Source: Centroberyx gerrardi (taxonomy: Eukaryota; Chordata; Actinopteri; Beryciformes; Berycidae). Taken from it: a DNA stretch of 64,000 nt. The notes under the pieces are model-generated. The model ran no database searches. It worked only from the letters and a program-made list of their open reading frames with translations, and was not told the DNA's origin. The stretch's first letter is position 1. Each line of letters begins with the position of its first letter. The position numbers and the translations under genes were made by a program. Below are positions 48,701 through 62,500 of the stretch, piece by piece. The stretch spans positions 13,922,480-13,986,479 of the forward strand of contig NC_136010.1 in the NCBI RefSeq assembly GCF_048128805.1, in the 5' to 3' direction.

Positions 48701-50533
48701 AAATATGACAGTATAATAGACAGTGCTATTGGTTCAGTGTTTTACTTTGCTACAATATTTTTAACATGCATACCTCTGTTAATAAGTTCATGAACTGAAA
48801 ACGTCCATCAATAACCCATTAGCACCTCTGATGTTCATGTTTTTGTTTCCGACCCTGGTTATCAGTAATTGCAAGCAGGAATGTGGGTTGCATCACTGGT
48901 TTTTGTTTATGTGGGACTTTTTTGTGTTTGAATGTACAGAAGACAAGTATTACTAAAGCAAGTGAGTTATAACACGGTGAATATTGCTATTTGACTGTTT
49001 TGACAGAAGTTTGCATGCCATAATCTGAAAATATTGCTGTTGTTACATTGTTGTTTTACCATTAGCGACATCTGATGAGGAGATGACCATGTGGGTAAAG
49101 GGCTTGAACTGGCTTGTGGCCGACACACTGAAGTCGCCCACACCGCTGCAGATAGAAAGGTAAACAAAACACACACACAAATAGACGCACATCACATCAC
49201 ATCAAAAAACCTCGGGTTATGCACTCATGGTATTGGAAAGTGCTTTGGATGAAAGTGTCTACCAAATGGCATATGTTAAATTCTCTTTCACTCTCTCTGT
49301 TCTTAGGTGGTTACGCAAGCAGTTCTATGCGGTGGATCGCAACAGAGAAGACAAGTAAGTCGGCTCATTTCAAAGGTGTGAACTGTAGAGCCGATCAGAT
49401 CGCCCTTGCAGGAAGTAGGTCAAATTAGATATGACTCAAATGTTTGCTGCCCCGTTTGCGCGTCCCGTCCCCTCTGCTGAAATGTCTCGAGTAACAAGAC
49501 TGTGAACAAGACTCACCAGGCTGGGAGGTAACTCTCAAAGTGTTGTGGTGAGGTGTAGTGAAGGAACTAACCTCTCAGCCGCACACCAGCACCGCTTCCT
49601 GGGGCAGGAAACAGACTGGAGAGGATGGAAGAGATGCACAGAGATGTTTGTCTGTTACCTCTTAGACAAAGGGCGAGCCTTTGTTAGGCTGTTAGGGCAT
49701 TGTCTCCTCTGGCTGCGATTGTACACTGTGCAATAATAATAAAGTCACGACAACGACACGTCACGATTAACCACACACAGGGAAATCTGTGTCGCAAAAG
49801 TTTTCGGCATCTATAAATTTTAAAATTGCATTTTCTCATTGCTCTGTGTGAGTTGTTTCTGTCAGACCCTTAAAGAGTGTCTGCGTGTACAAGTTTGTGT
49901 ACGTTTTTTGTGCTTGCGTCGGTGTTTTTCTACGTGCATATCCATGTTTTGTGTTTGATTTTTTTCTATAAACGTGTGTATGTGTTTAGGATATCCTGTA
50001 AGGATCTGAAGAGCATGCTGAGCCAGGTCAACTACAGGGTCCCCAACATGAGGTTCCTCCGAGAGAAACTTCCGGTAACCTGCTTCCACTTATCACAGCC
50101 CCCTCCCACTCCAGCTCCCATCCTACTTCCCTTTCAATGAGATGTTGTTACGGCCTAATGATGTCTGATTTAACATGATCTCATTACAGCCTCTTTCTCT
50201 CCCCCCTTATCTTTTTCTCTACCTCTGTCTATCTTTTATAGGACTCAGAGTTGAGGAACGGTGACGTGTCCTTCAGCCAATTTGCCCAACTCTATCGCAG
50301 TCTGATGTTTGATGCTCAGAAAAATGTAAGATTATGAAATGGTTTCCTGCAGCTATGGATAGTTTTTTTTTTTTGTTTTTTTTTCCAATACGTCCTAGCA
50401 CTTTCATCCCACCAGCACCCCATCTGATGCCCTGCCAAGGCACCTCTCCTCCCCCATCTGTCTGTTCTCAAATGGCTGCAAGATCAATATAGACCAGTTA
50501 AAACCCACCAAACCCCTCTGGTGGAGGCCATTA

Positions 50534-50583
<50 letters not shown>

Positions 50584-53500
50584 AAAGATGAAGAGGCAGG
50601 CTGGCTGGCTGGGGTCAGATTAAATGGATGACCTCAGTGCCCCCATGACTAAGCACCCAGCCCCCCCAGGAAGGTTGTGTGGATCTAGTTTCAGTTAGAT
50701 CTAGTTTTATACACACCAAAAGACCATTGCTTTGAGTAATTCACTTTAAATCTTAAGTTCTAACACCTTTTTGGCCGTTCTTTCAGATGGAGATCCCGTT
50801 TCTACAGAGGTAGGTCAACACTAAACACACACATAACATACGCACACAATGAATCCCTCTTGGTGTGTAATGGATCCGTGTTTTCTCAAGTGAACCATTT
50901 CTTTCTCCGTCAGGTTCATTGACAGACCGGAACAGAGGATCTCTCTAGAGGACTTCAAGAGCTTCCTCCTGGAGTCTCAAAAGGTACTCTCTTTCTCTCT
51001 CTCTCCCCCTCTCTCTTTCTCTTTCTTTCTCTCTCTCCCTCTCTCTCTGGGCCTTTGGACGTCTAGTTTATTGTCGATTTAGTCAACACATTTCGTTTGC
51101 AAGGTTCAATGCGTTTGTGTTTGTATGTATGTGAATGCAGGAACTGTGGGTCACAGACAGCAACAAGGTGCAGGAGTTTATGTTCGGCTACCTGAAAGAC
51201 CCCCTGAGAGAAGTGGAGCAGCCTTACTTCCACCAAGACGAGGTACACACACTCTCGCTGCCTCTCCCCCTTTCTTTTTCTCCCTGCCTTTGATTCTCAT
51301 CATGCTCTTTTCTGAGTCTTTAGAGTTGCTGACTCATGGAAAAAAGGAAAAAAAACAAGTTATTTTTCCGATGCCCCCCTATGTTGTCGGTGTGGGTGGG
51401 AGATGCTTACAGAAATTGACATGGATCGTCATGACTCGAGCCTAAAGCACCTCCTCCCACACAGATAGAAAAGGTTATTGACTGTGGCGCCGTGTGAGAG
51501 GTCTGCAGAGAGTATGGGATGCTTTTTGTGGTCACACCATAAAGCTATGATTGACTAAAGAGAACAGGAAGCTGGGGCCAGGAAGCCCGCAGGAATTGGT
51601 GCTATTTGAGAGTATGTGGTGTTGGATAGTAGGTGTAAAGGCCTTGGTCATGCAGTGTATAGCCCCATAAAGAGGGAAAGAATAGTGTTTATAACAATAA
51701 AAATAGAAATTGTTATAATTGTTGTTAGTCCCCACAGGGATTTTTGCTTTCCCCCATCCCTAGCAGCAACCCTTGGAGCTGTTAGGGATTCAGTGTCTTG
51801 CTCAAGGACACTTCAGCAAGGCAGATGCTCGCTCGATCATTTTCGTGTCCTGATGGGACGGGAAATGCGACCACTACTGCATTGACGAGTAATAAAGCTG
51901 CAGTAATCCCAGTACACCCTCCAATGCTCTCTTCCCATCTTGTCTCTTGTCTAGTTCCTGACCTACCTGTTCTCCAAGGAGAACACCATCTGGGACGCCT
52001 CCCTGGACCAGGTGTGTCCTGACGATATGAACAACCCCCTGTCCCATTACTGGATCTCCTCTTCGCACAACACGTAAGGATGGAGGGAGGGATGGATGGA
52101 TGGAGGAAAGCGGGTGGGGCGGGGTGACGGGAAGAGAGAGGGAGGCTTTTTGTGTGAGACCGGGACTTTTCTGCGTACATTTCATTTTGTCAAGCTTTTG
52201 TCAAAATTTAAATCAGTTGTTATTAGGCCTTGGGAACACTGGATTCTGGCATCTTTCCCTTGATACTACACCCTCCAGCCAGAGGGGCTTTTGAACTGAC
52301 TTCATACATCAGATTAAAGTGTATTATTTAACAATCATGTTTCACAATGAGAGCTAGGCTTGTATTTTGCAGGAAAATGTATTTTTCCTCCTATTGAAAA
52401 GTGTGTGAAAGGCAGTTCAAATGATAACCTTCTGTACTAGTTGTGAAACAATGCTCATTGGAGTGGCGGAATGAGAACTTCCATGTTGCTTTGATTAAGT
52501 TTGAATTGAGCGGCTGAATGAGAAAGGAGTGTTTACTCGAGTCAACAAAGAGAGAAAACCCTTTTGATACGACATTTTCCATGCGTTTGTGCTACCACCA
52601 TGGAAAGTGTGTATGTGGTGCAGCCCCTGGTATATGAATTTGTGTGAATCCTTTGACTGAAAGACTATGCAGGTGTGTGTGTGTTTTTGTGTGCGTGCTG
52701 CTTTGACGTTGCATACTTATTTTTAGCTACCTGACGGGAGACCAGTTTTCCAGTGAGTCGTCTCTGGAGGCGTACTCTCGCTGTCTAAGGATGGGCTGCC
52801 GCTGCATTGAGTGTGGGTACACACACACACTCACACACACATATGCACACACACGCATACACACACACACCGTTTTACCCACATATCATAAATCACTACC
52901 ACTTGACTTTCAACCTCCTAACCAAGTGTCTCACACCCCGTCCTCCTCCCGTTCAGCTCCACTTTTAATTCAACCACCGCACCCTTAGTCACACACACAC
53001 ACACACACTCACTCACTCATTCTTGCACAACTGTGCTGTATATTGCCGTTACACAAAACCCTTGTCAGACGGGTTTCTATTAATAGAACTTGTTTAGAGT
53101 GGGTTAAAGGGTCGCCTTACCTCATACTAGAGTAAATAAAAATGATGTAAGCCTGTGGTTCTCCCAGTTTAAAGGTCTGTAACTCATCTGTGAATCTATG
53201 ACACTGAAGTACAGAACATAACACTGTACATTTACTAGTTTCTGTGTGAAATGATAAATGGTGTGTGTGTGTGTATGTTTATGTGTTTATCTCCAGTGGA
53301 CTGCTGGGATGGTCCAGATGGAATGCCAGTCATCTACCATGGGCACACCCTCACGACGAAGATCAAGTTCTGTGATGTCCTGACGACCATCAAAGAGCAT
53401 GCCTTCGTCACATCTGAGTGAGTCTCCATGAGCGAAACCCGCTTGGATTAGACTTATTTTTGTTTGTGTAGGCTTGCGTAGGAAAGAGATGAAAACAACA

Positions 53501-56500
53501 GATAAAGAGAGAGAGCTCACAAAGAAAATATCAATGGAAACAATGTGTAAGGGCAGAAATCACACCGCTCACTCTGTTATTCCAGTGTTAAACCATGGGA
53601 AGAAAATTACACTCAAGCACAGATAAAGAACGTGGTAATTTTCCTGTCAGGTTGCAACTGTGAGAGCTAATCCGTCTTCCTCCCACAGCTATCCCATCAT
53701 CCTGTCCATCGAGGACCACTGTAGCATTGTGCAGCAGAGGAACATGGCCACCTTCTTTAAGAAGGTGTTCGGGGACATGCTGCTGACCAAGGCTGTGGAC
53801 ATCTCAGCCGACGGCCTGCCCTCACCCAACCAGCTCAAGAAAAAGATCCTCATCAAGGTCAGGGGTCGCCAGGAACCATGGGATATTAGTTTTTTTAGTT
53901 TTTTTCAAGCCAAATATATTTTTTCCTCACCAAAGACGAAACAAAGATGTAGGAAATTATTATGAAGGGACAACCGTTTGACACTGAAAATTCTGATTTC
54001 TGATGTATTTCCCCTTCTTCCTGTCTGCACTTCTCCCCTCCCTTTTTCCCTCCACCCTCTCATCTTTCTTCCTCTCCTCCTCCTCCTACAGCATAAGAAG
54101 CTTGCAGAGGGCAGTGCCTATGAGGAGGTGTCCACCTCCACTCCCTACTCAGAGAATGATATCAGCAATTCCATCAAAAACGGCATCCTATTCCTGGAGG
54201 ACCCCATCAACCATGTAAGCACGCTCACCATGTACTTTTATAACTGGGTCACTCGTCTTTTTAGAACCAGGCATCAACTTCATGAACTGCTTTTTTTTCA
54301 GTCTTTTAGCCAGTGGGATAGTTTGAAAGAGGGCGCCTCCTTGCCTAGTTGGGCCACTTCTTAGAGCAACACATGGATCCTTAAATATTTCATATTACTC
54401 AGACCAGTGGGAATAACTGTCTCTCTCCCTCCATCCTCTCTCTCTCTCCCCTCAGGAGTGGTACCCTCATTTCTTTGTCCTGACCAGCAGTAAGATCTAC
54501 TACTCAGAAGAGACCTCCAGTAACCAGGGCAACGATGATGAGGAGGAGCATAGAGAGGTGAGGAAGCCTGGCCTGCATTAGATACTATATAGAGACCAGA
54601 CTGGCTAGTCCTGAATGTTGCCTCTGAATGCAAAGGGGTTGGTGCTCTAACAGAACCTGTGGACCACCAGACATTGCGCTTAATTCACATACAGTATGTG
54701 AAATACAGTGTTTCCCGTAGGAGCTGGGGGTTATTTTGGTTCTGAGCCCCAGGTTTGCTCCAGGACCCATTCCAGGATCAGTTCCAGTATGTGTCGCAAT
54801 TTAAGAATGGCTTTTTCGATGGTTATATCATGATATATGGATAATTGTGTTATAATTGCAATTGTTATATTTTGTATGCGGGTAGAGGGGGTGAACAATA
54901 TGGCCAGATGGTGAATTTTCATTCCATTTACATTTTTCTGTCTGTGGGGGCAATTTTCCAGCTGTGACGGGCCACTGCGGCTAAATGAAAATTAAGGAAA
55001 CATTGGTGAAATAGCTGTGAGTTGAACAGCGTCTCCCTCTCTCTTCTCTTTCCTCTCCTCTTCTCTCCTCTCCCAGGTGTCGAACGGTATGGACCAGCAT
55101 GTGACGGAGAAGTGGTTCCACGGGAAGCTGGGCGCAGGGCGGGACGGGCGGCAGATAGCTGAGAGGCTGCTGTCTGAGTACTGCCTGGAGACCGGAGCTC
55201 CTGATGGCTCCTTCCTGGTCCGAGAGAGTGAGACCTTCGTGGGAGACTATACACTGTCTTTCTGGTATAGACCATATTGATTTGCATTCAGAAACTGTAG
55301 AATTTCTACACAGGTTTCAGCTGCGTTTGTTTACCAGTAATGGGCTGTAGGCAGGGATGGGCAATACGGACAAAATGAAAATCTTGGTAATCATAGGAAA
55401 TTATTTTGATATAGATATATAATGATAATGATCTGCTAACATGCAAAATCACATGTCAACTAATCAAATTGATGTTCATTGCATTGAGCTGCATGGTAAT
55501 GTGACGTATAGCAAATAATATTCCCTGATTTGGTTTCAGATCTCATTTCATGAGAGATTGTAATTAGTATTTGCTTTTTATCATTAGTTACAGAATTGTA
55601 TATCAAAATAGCTCAATATTATTTCATCACGATATGATTCTGGTGAAAGACAATAGACATAAATATCGAATTACCGCCCAGCCATGGCTGTAGGGTATCT
55701 ATACTATAGCATACTGTACGTCTCAGTAGAATTGATTCATACTGTTTGTTCTGCAGGGTTAGCTCTTACTCATGCACATTGCAAAGTGACAGACTGGCAG
55801 ATCAGTCAATGTCAATCTCTCTGTCATTGATTGAACGTAGTTCTCACGGTCTGATCGTGTGATCACTTGCCTATCTGCTAATGCATAGAATCATGCATGA
55901 GTGGGGTTACCTCAAAGCTAATCAATCAATCTATCCATCTAGATTCACAATGTGTGGATAGGCTCAGAGGGCGATGTGTTCAAGGTTAATAAGTGGGATG
56001 GTGTAAAGACTCTCAGTAGGACACCACAGAGTTCATATTTGGAAGACATGTTAACCCTAAAACAATGGGAGACATTTTTCTAACAAGATTAATTCTATCC
56101 TCAAATAGCCAGTGAATATGCTCTGAGTGTTGGCATCTTCAGTGCAACTACAAGTAGATAAATGGACCCTGACAGGGAGCTGTATAGAGAGTAAAGGATT
56201 TTTAAATCATATAATTTCTCACTAGGTCTCCCACCTTCTCTTCTCCTATCATCCCTTCCCTCCCTTGCTGCAGGCGCTCAGGGCGGGTGCAGCACTGTCG
56301 AATCCACTCTCGTCAAGAGGCGGGCAGCCCCAAGTTCTACCTGACTGACAACCTGGTGTTCGACACGCTCTTTGCCCTCATCAACCACTACCAGCAGGTG
56401 GCGCTGCGCTGCAACGAGTTTGAGATGAAACTGACGGAGCCGGTGCCTCAGACCAATGCCCATGAGAGCAAGGAGTGAGTCTCGAGCCGTATTCACACAG

Positions 56501-59500
56501 ATTTGAGACGATTTCGCGTAATCCTGCAATGATTGATTTTGATTTTCTTTTATTTTCGTGTCATGCACACAAAGTGCCCAACCCTCATGGGTTTACAAGA
56601 CACCAAAGTTACAGTTGCAGTATTCATACATTTCATTTCATTACAAAATTACAGATTATTATACAGCTCGGTCTTAAACAAAATATTTTGCCTTCTCTCC
56701 CAAGCTTGGCAAATAAAATCTGCTACAGAAAAGATTCTCTTCTTGAAGCACAACTCAAGTTTTTCAAAATCATCCAGCCCAAAGAAATCAACATAAATAG
56801 AGGACATTTTACTAAAAAGTACATCCCATCCCATACATCCTCGTAGACAGGACAGTAAAGCAAGAAATGAACCTCATTCTCAGTTTCACCTAACTCACAC
56901 AACAAACAAAGTCTGTCCTCCTCCGGAGTGGCATTAAACCTGCCGTCTCTAGGGCTAATGGTAATGCTCCTGAACGTAACTGTGCACATAGGGATCTTTG
57001 TCTTTTGTTTAAATTATACTTCACATAAGGTTCTACACTGTAGCTACTCTTTATGAGACAATAAGTTCGTAATTTTTGCTTATACCATATATCAACAGAC
57101 CATTTTTCTTTATACATGAGAAACATTTTACTCCTAATCTCCTGAATATCACAAAGTAACCTGTTCTGGAAAATGAATGACAAATTGTTCAAATAAAATA
57201 AGGATTTCAACTCATTGGCCCAGGGATGACCATGCGAAATGTCCCAATTAAATATCTTTTTAGTGAGTCTCTGATCAGACATCTTCACAAGTCTATTCCA
57301 AAGCCGAAGCATTTGACCTATATGTCGGATGTTTGGAGATTCCCATCCCATATCTCCACTAATGGCCAAAACTGAAGTAAATTTATGGACTCCCAAAAAA
57401 GATTGAATAGCTCTGTGATGCACAGTGTTGCAACTTGTATGTTCACGGAAACCCCAAACACCAGAAGCATAGTCAGACACAGGACACACACATGAATTAT
57501 AGAGTTGTGTATAAGTATGGAATCCCAGATTACCACATTAGTTTAGTTTAACTTTGTTCAGTACAGATCCCAGTGCTCTACCCGCTGACTGAGCTAGAAC
57601 ACTGACAGCTTCTTTAAATGTCATGTGCTCGTCCAGCGTCAAGCCAAGATATTTATACTGATCAGTATGTGACAGTACTATTGAACCAAAAGACAACTGA
57701 ACTTCTCTCCCCTCATTTTTCTCTAAAATGTACTATTTGTGTTTTTTTGCAATGATGTGTTTTTTTTTGTTTTTGTTTAACACAAATCCCATTAATTTAC
57801 ACTGAAGTCATAGTTTTCATGCTTTTCCCCTCATTAAATCTTTCACATTCCATTTTAGACATTTAGCTGATGTTCCTATCCTGAGGGACTTAGAATGAGT
57901 GCAACAGCAGAATAAGGGAATAAGCTTCAATTCCTAGGTCACCAAATTTACAAGCAACCAAGAATGAGTGCAAGGGTCAGCATCATAGTGCTCTGACAAT
58001 GTTCATGTGACCATAGAATGATTATGTGAGACTTAAGGGCTAGGGTGAAAAAGTAAGGACTAAGGAGAGGAGTAGAATGGATTTTTTTGTCTGTCTTTTC
58101 CTGATATCCTGCAGTTATTAAGTTACTTTACTCACTGCTTTTCTCTTGGCCTTGCCTATTGAACCTGACCCGCTTGACCCTCTTGTCTTGCTATGTGTTA
58201 ATGTGTGTCCTAGGTGGTACCACGCCAACCTGTCCAGGAGCCACGCTGAAAACATGCTGATGCGGGTTCCACGTGACGGGGCCTTCCTTGTTAGGAAGAG
58301 GGCAGAACCCAACTCCTTTGCCATCTCCTTCAGGTAAGTCAGTCCCAATTCCTGACTAAATGATAACTGTATACGTCTACTGCATTACTTCTATATACAA
58401 ATTTTTTGGTATAATTTAACCATGAACCAGGAAGCATGCAGAGAAGGGCAAAGGGTTCCTAAAGAGGCAAAATCCTAGATAAATAAAGAGAGGGGAACCA
58501 TTTCTTATGCAAAAAGAACACTATCCTAGCTAACATTCTAACATTCACAAAAATGAAAATGTATTACTTTCCATGTTCCAAATGAAATAAGAAGTAATTT
58601 TGATTATTTCCATGGTTCCTCCACAGGGCAGAGGGTAAGATCAAGCACTGTCGCGTGCAGCAGGAGGGTCAGACCGTGGTGCTGGGCACCTCAGAGTTTG
58701 ACAGCCTAGTAGATCTCATCAGCTACTATGAGAAGCACCCTCTGTACCGCAAGATGAAGCTGCGCTATCCCATCAATGAGGACACACTGGAGAAGATTGG
58801 CACTGCTGTGAGTACCACATACAGTGTATGAAACACCTGTTAGAGATGAATAAATCTGTATTGAATAGATGTACGAATAAAACTGTTGTGTAGAGAATGT
58901 GGATTAAATAATTTCCGATCTGAATAAGTGTGACGTGGCATTGTTTATTGGAAGAAAAAGTAGAGTCTGTACATTACATTGTGCTCCCAAAGTGTAAAAT
59001 CCTGTTAACACTCAATCTGTTGTCCAATAGGAGCCAGACTACGGGTCGCTGTACGAAGGCAGGAACCCAGGCTTTTATGTGGAAGCCAATCAAATGCCTA
59101 CATTCAAGGTGAGTGTTCAGAAGGAGGGGTTTGTGTGTGCTTGAACACTCCGGCTTAGGAACACTTTTGACTGTAATTCACAGTGGAAACAGTGAATGTG
59201 TGTAATTGTGTGTGTGTGTGTGTGTCATAATCCTCTGTCTTGTCTTTCCAGTGCACGGTGAGAGCCATGTATGAGTATAAAGCTCAGAGGGATGATGAGC
59301 TTTCCTTCACCAAGAATGCCATAATCTCCAATGTGGACAAACAGGAAGGAGGATGGTGAGTGACAGGCATAACATTCGGTGAAGAAGTGGCTGCGCGTAG
59401 ATGACGTTCACAGTAATTGTATTTAGAATGAGTTCAACTATTTATGAGAGTATAGTTTTCAAACAAACCCTTCTTTTTACCTCTCTTGCTCTCAGGTGGA

Positions 59501-62500
59501 AGGGTGACTGTGGAGGGAAGAAGCAGCTGTGGTTTCCTGCCAACTATGTGGAAGAGATCAGTCCGTCAGCGGTGGAGCCTGACAGAACAGTGAGGATAAA
59601 GCGTAGACGTGTATTTATGGCGACATAAGTGTCTAATCATTTGAGCGTATATAAATTCGACCTTATGCTTGCCCCCTCCGTGGAGAGTTTGAATCACAGG
59701 GTCAGCTATAAACCCTGAGTGAACCCGGGGTCTCTCTAACTGAATAAATAAATAAAAGCTCAATGATGGTGCACTTATGATTTCACCTGTGCATACCAAA
59801 CAGAATTGACCATTTGCCTAAGTAGAACCAGGGTAATCTCACTCCTCTTGCCATTGACCGTGACAATTCAGCACACTCATCAGCCTCAAGTCCTGTCTAG
59901 TGCTAATTTTTCACTGTCATAGAGTAGAGACTGTACGTATACAGTGTGGAATATAGCTTCTAAATGGGGTGTCCACTTATTTCCTTATCCTCCTTGCCTC
60001 TGTCAAGCAGGAGATGACAGAGAACAGCCCTCTGGGAGATCTGCTGAGAGGAAGTGTGGACGTGTCTTCCTGTCAGATTGGTGAGTGGCCCCGCCCCTTC
60101 CTGTTCTGCTCTGTGCTGCGGGGCTGCAGAGCTCACAGTCACCTTGCCAGAGGGCAACCTCGTTTTCTGGCTGTCATATGTTGCGTGCACACGTAAAAAC
60201 AAAAACAAAAACAGACAGGCACTATTTTCTTTTCCAATCGTTTTTGTCAATCATTGCTCTTTCTCCTTCTGTCTCTTCTATAATGAATTCTTCCCTTTGG
60301 TTTTATTATTCTTCTCGCTCCTCTCACAGCTGTGCCTCCAGTATTTTATTGACATCCTCCAATCCAGTCAATACACGACCATTACTGTTGGCACATGCTG
60401 TCATGCACTGTTGTGGCCCCTGCTAACTACAGTTAATACCTGAGCCTGCCTCTGTTCCTCTGAGTGGGTCTTTGGCTCCATCTAGTGGTAGAATGGGAAT
60501 GGTTCGATAATATCTTTCTATGTACTGTATCCTACCCTTCTCTTTATATACTCTGCACTCTTCCATATGTATATTCACTGTTTGTGCTTTCTAGCTCTGA
60601 GAAGAAGTTTGCATAATGTTTTTTTCTCAACCTCAAATCATTTTGTATCAGATGCAACCAAAAACAAAGCATTTCACATGACATTTTCCTATGGGTGGCT
60701 GGAGGAAAATAGTTGGCCACTCAAGAGTTTAAATAGGAAGGGAAACCTCTACATCCCTATTTGTCTGCCTTCTTTCCAACTTTCCCTCTTTGTTTTCTCT
60801 TTAGTCGTGCGTCCAGATGGGAAGGGCAGCAGGCCGCATGTCTTCTCCCTGGTGCCGGCCACCTCTCCTCGGGCCGGCCAGGTGCTGGACATCGCTGCCA
60901 GCAGCCAGGAGGAACTCAAGGAGTGGGTGCTCAAGATTCGTGAGGTCACCATGACCTCGGAGGCCAAGGTATAGTACACGGCTGACAGAGAATGAGGGCA
61001 CGCATAGCATGTGCTCGCCACATTGTGGGTTCAAAGGGTTCAGGTCACACATACCCATAACCTTTATTTATCCAGGGAACATTGACTGAACAGTGAACAT
61101 GCATGCTGTTTTTCAGCAGTGCTTTGCTTCACACTCAGTTGCACACGTTCACACCTGGGAGCTGTCTATTGTCTAGTACAACCACACTCCCCTATTGTTG
61201 TAGGCTACTGTGTGAAAATACAAACTGGAAAGGGATGTGTGTTACTGTTGGTGTGGCTGTATTTAAAGTTGTGTGTCTGTGTGCTCAGCTGGAGGAGGGG
61301 AAGATGATGGAGAGGAGGAAGAAGATTGCACTGGAATTGTCTGACCTGGTCATCTACTGTAGGCCTGTGCCTTTCGACGAGGACAGTAAGGATTACGCAC
61401 CACATGCAGTCATACATGAACACACACTCCAGTAGAGATGTGACCGATATTGTACACTATGACACATTTAGGCACATGTCTTACCAATACACGCGTGTCG
61501 AATCTATCCTCTCTCTCCCTGTCTCCTGTAGAGATTGGCACAGAGCGGGCCTGTTTCCGGGACATGTCATCCTTCCCTGAGACCAAGGCAGAGAAGTACG
61601 TCAACAAGATCAAGGGGAAGAAGTTCCTGCAGTACAACCGGCTGCAGCTGTCCAGGATCTACCCCAGAGGCCAGAGACTAGACTCCTCTAACTACGACCC
61701 TCTGCCCATGTGGCTCTGCGGATCCCAGCTGGTGGCGCTCAACTTCCAGACAGCAGGTAGATATCGTACCTTTTGAATATTGAATATTTTTCTTTTCATT
61801 GTTCTCCTTCCCCTGCACTCTCTCTGCTTGCTACCTTATTTTTATATTCCTCATCCCTCCCTTCCTCCCTCACTCCCGTGTGCAGACAAGCCCATGCAGA
61901 TGAACCAGGCCCTGTTCATGCTGAATGGAAGGAGCGGCTATGTCCTCCAACCGCCCATCATGAGGGACGACAACTTTGATCCCTTTGACAGACACACACT
62001 ACGAAGCCTTGACCCAGTCACTCTACAGATCGAGGTAGAGAGAGGATTGGACTGTGTGTATATGTGTGACGCCTGTGTGTATGTGCGAAGTGAGTGTGTG
62101 GTGTACCAACTCTGCTCTTCTTCTGATCTTAAGGTATTGGGGGCGCGACACCTGCCCAAACACGGACGCGGCATTGTGTGTCCACTGATCGAGATCGAGG
62201 TGTGTGGGGCAGAGTATGACAGCGCCAAGCAAAAAACTGACTCAGAAGGTGAGAACTGCTCTAATTTTACCCTTTGATTTTGCTGGCAGTAAAGGACACC
62301 GTGCCAAAAATCAAGGAACGGGTAGTTAGAAAAAGTTTACTGGATACATCAACCTCGTGTAATTTCCTGTCTGGTCCTAGAAAAACAGGAAGTTGTACAA
62401 ACAACTAAGCCATGTGTGGGAATGTAATGGGGAAAACATTATGTAGTATGGACGCAGTTTTGCCACAGCTTTCATAAAGTTTTATGGCCTGGTTTCAGCC

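Larger units (their letters stand above)
55077..59589 (+). other. plcg1: PLCG1 regulatory array: SH2-SH2-SH3 (7 exons)
   Basis: The first SH2 spans 55077-56474 ([15 protein letters not shown] with Arg581). The second spans 58214-58807 ([16 protein letters not shown] with Arg689). The linker carries PDYGSLYEG (Tyr766) and GFYVEAN (Tyr778, equivalent to the activating human Tyr783). SH3 follows in 59252-59589 (residues about 789-845, ALFDYKA-type [21 protein letters not shown]). This array is inserted within the split PH domain and is autoinhibitory in the family. Confidence 0.93.

Noticed and set aside
56890..57489. 200-aa minus-strand ORF as a possible new gene
   Set aside because: Its sequence is the post-RT part of LINE ORF2, flanked by RT and Cys/His remnants in other frames.
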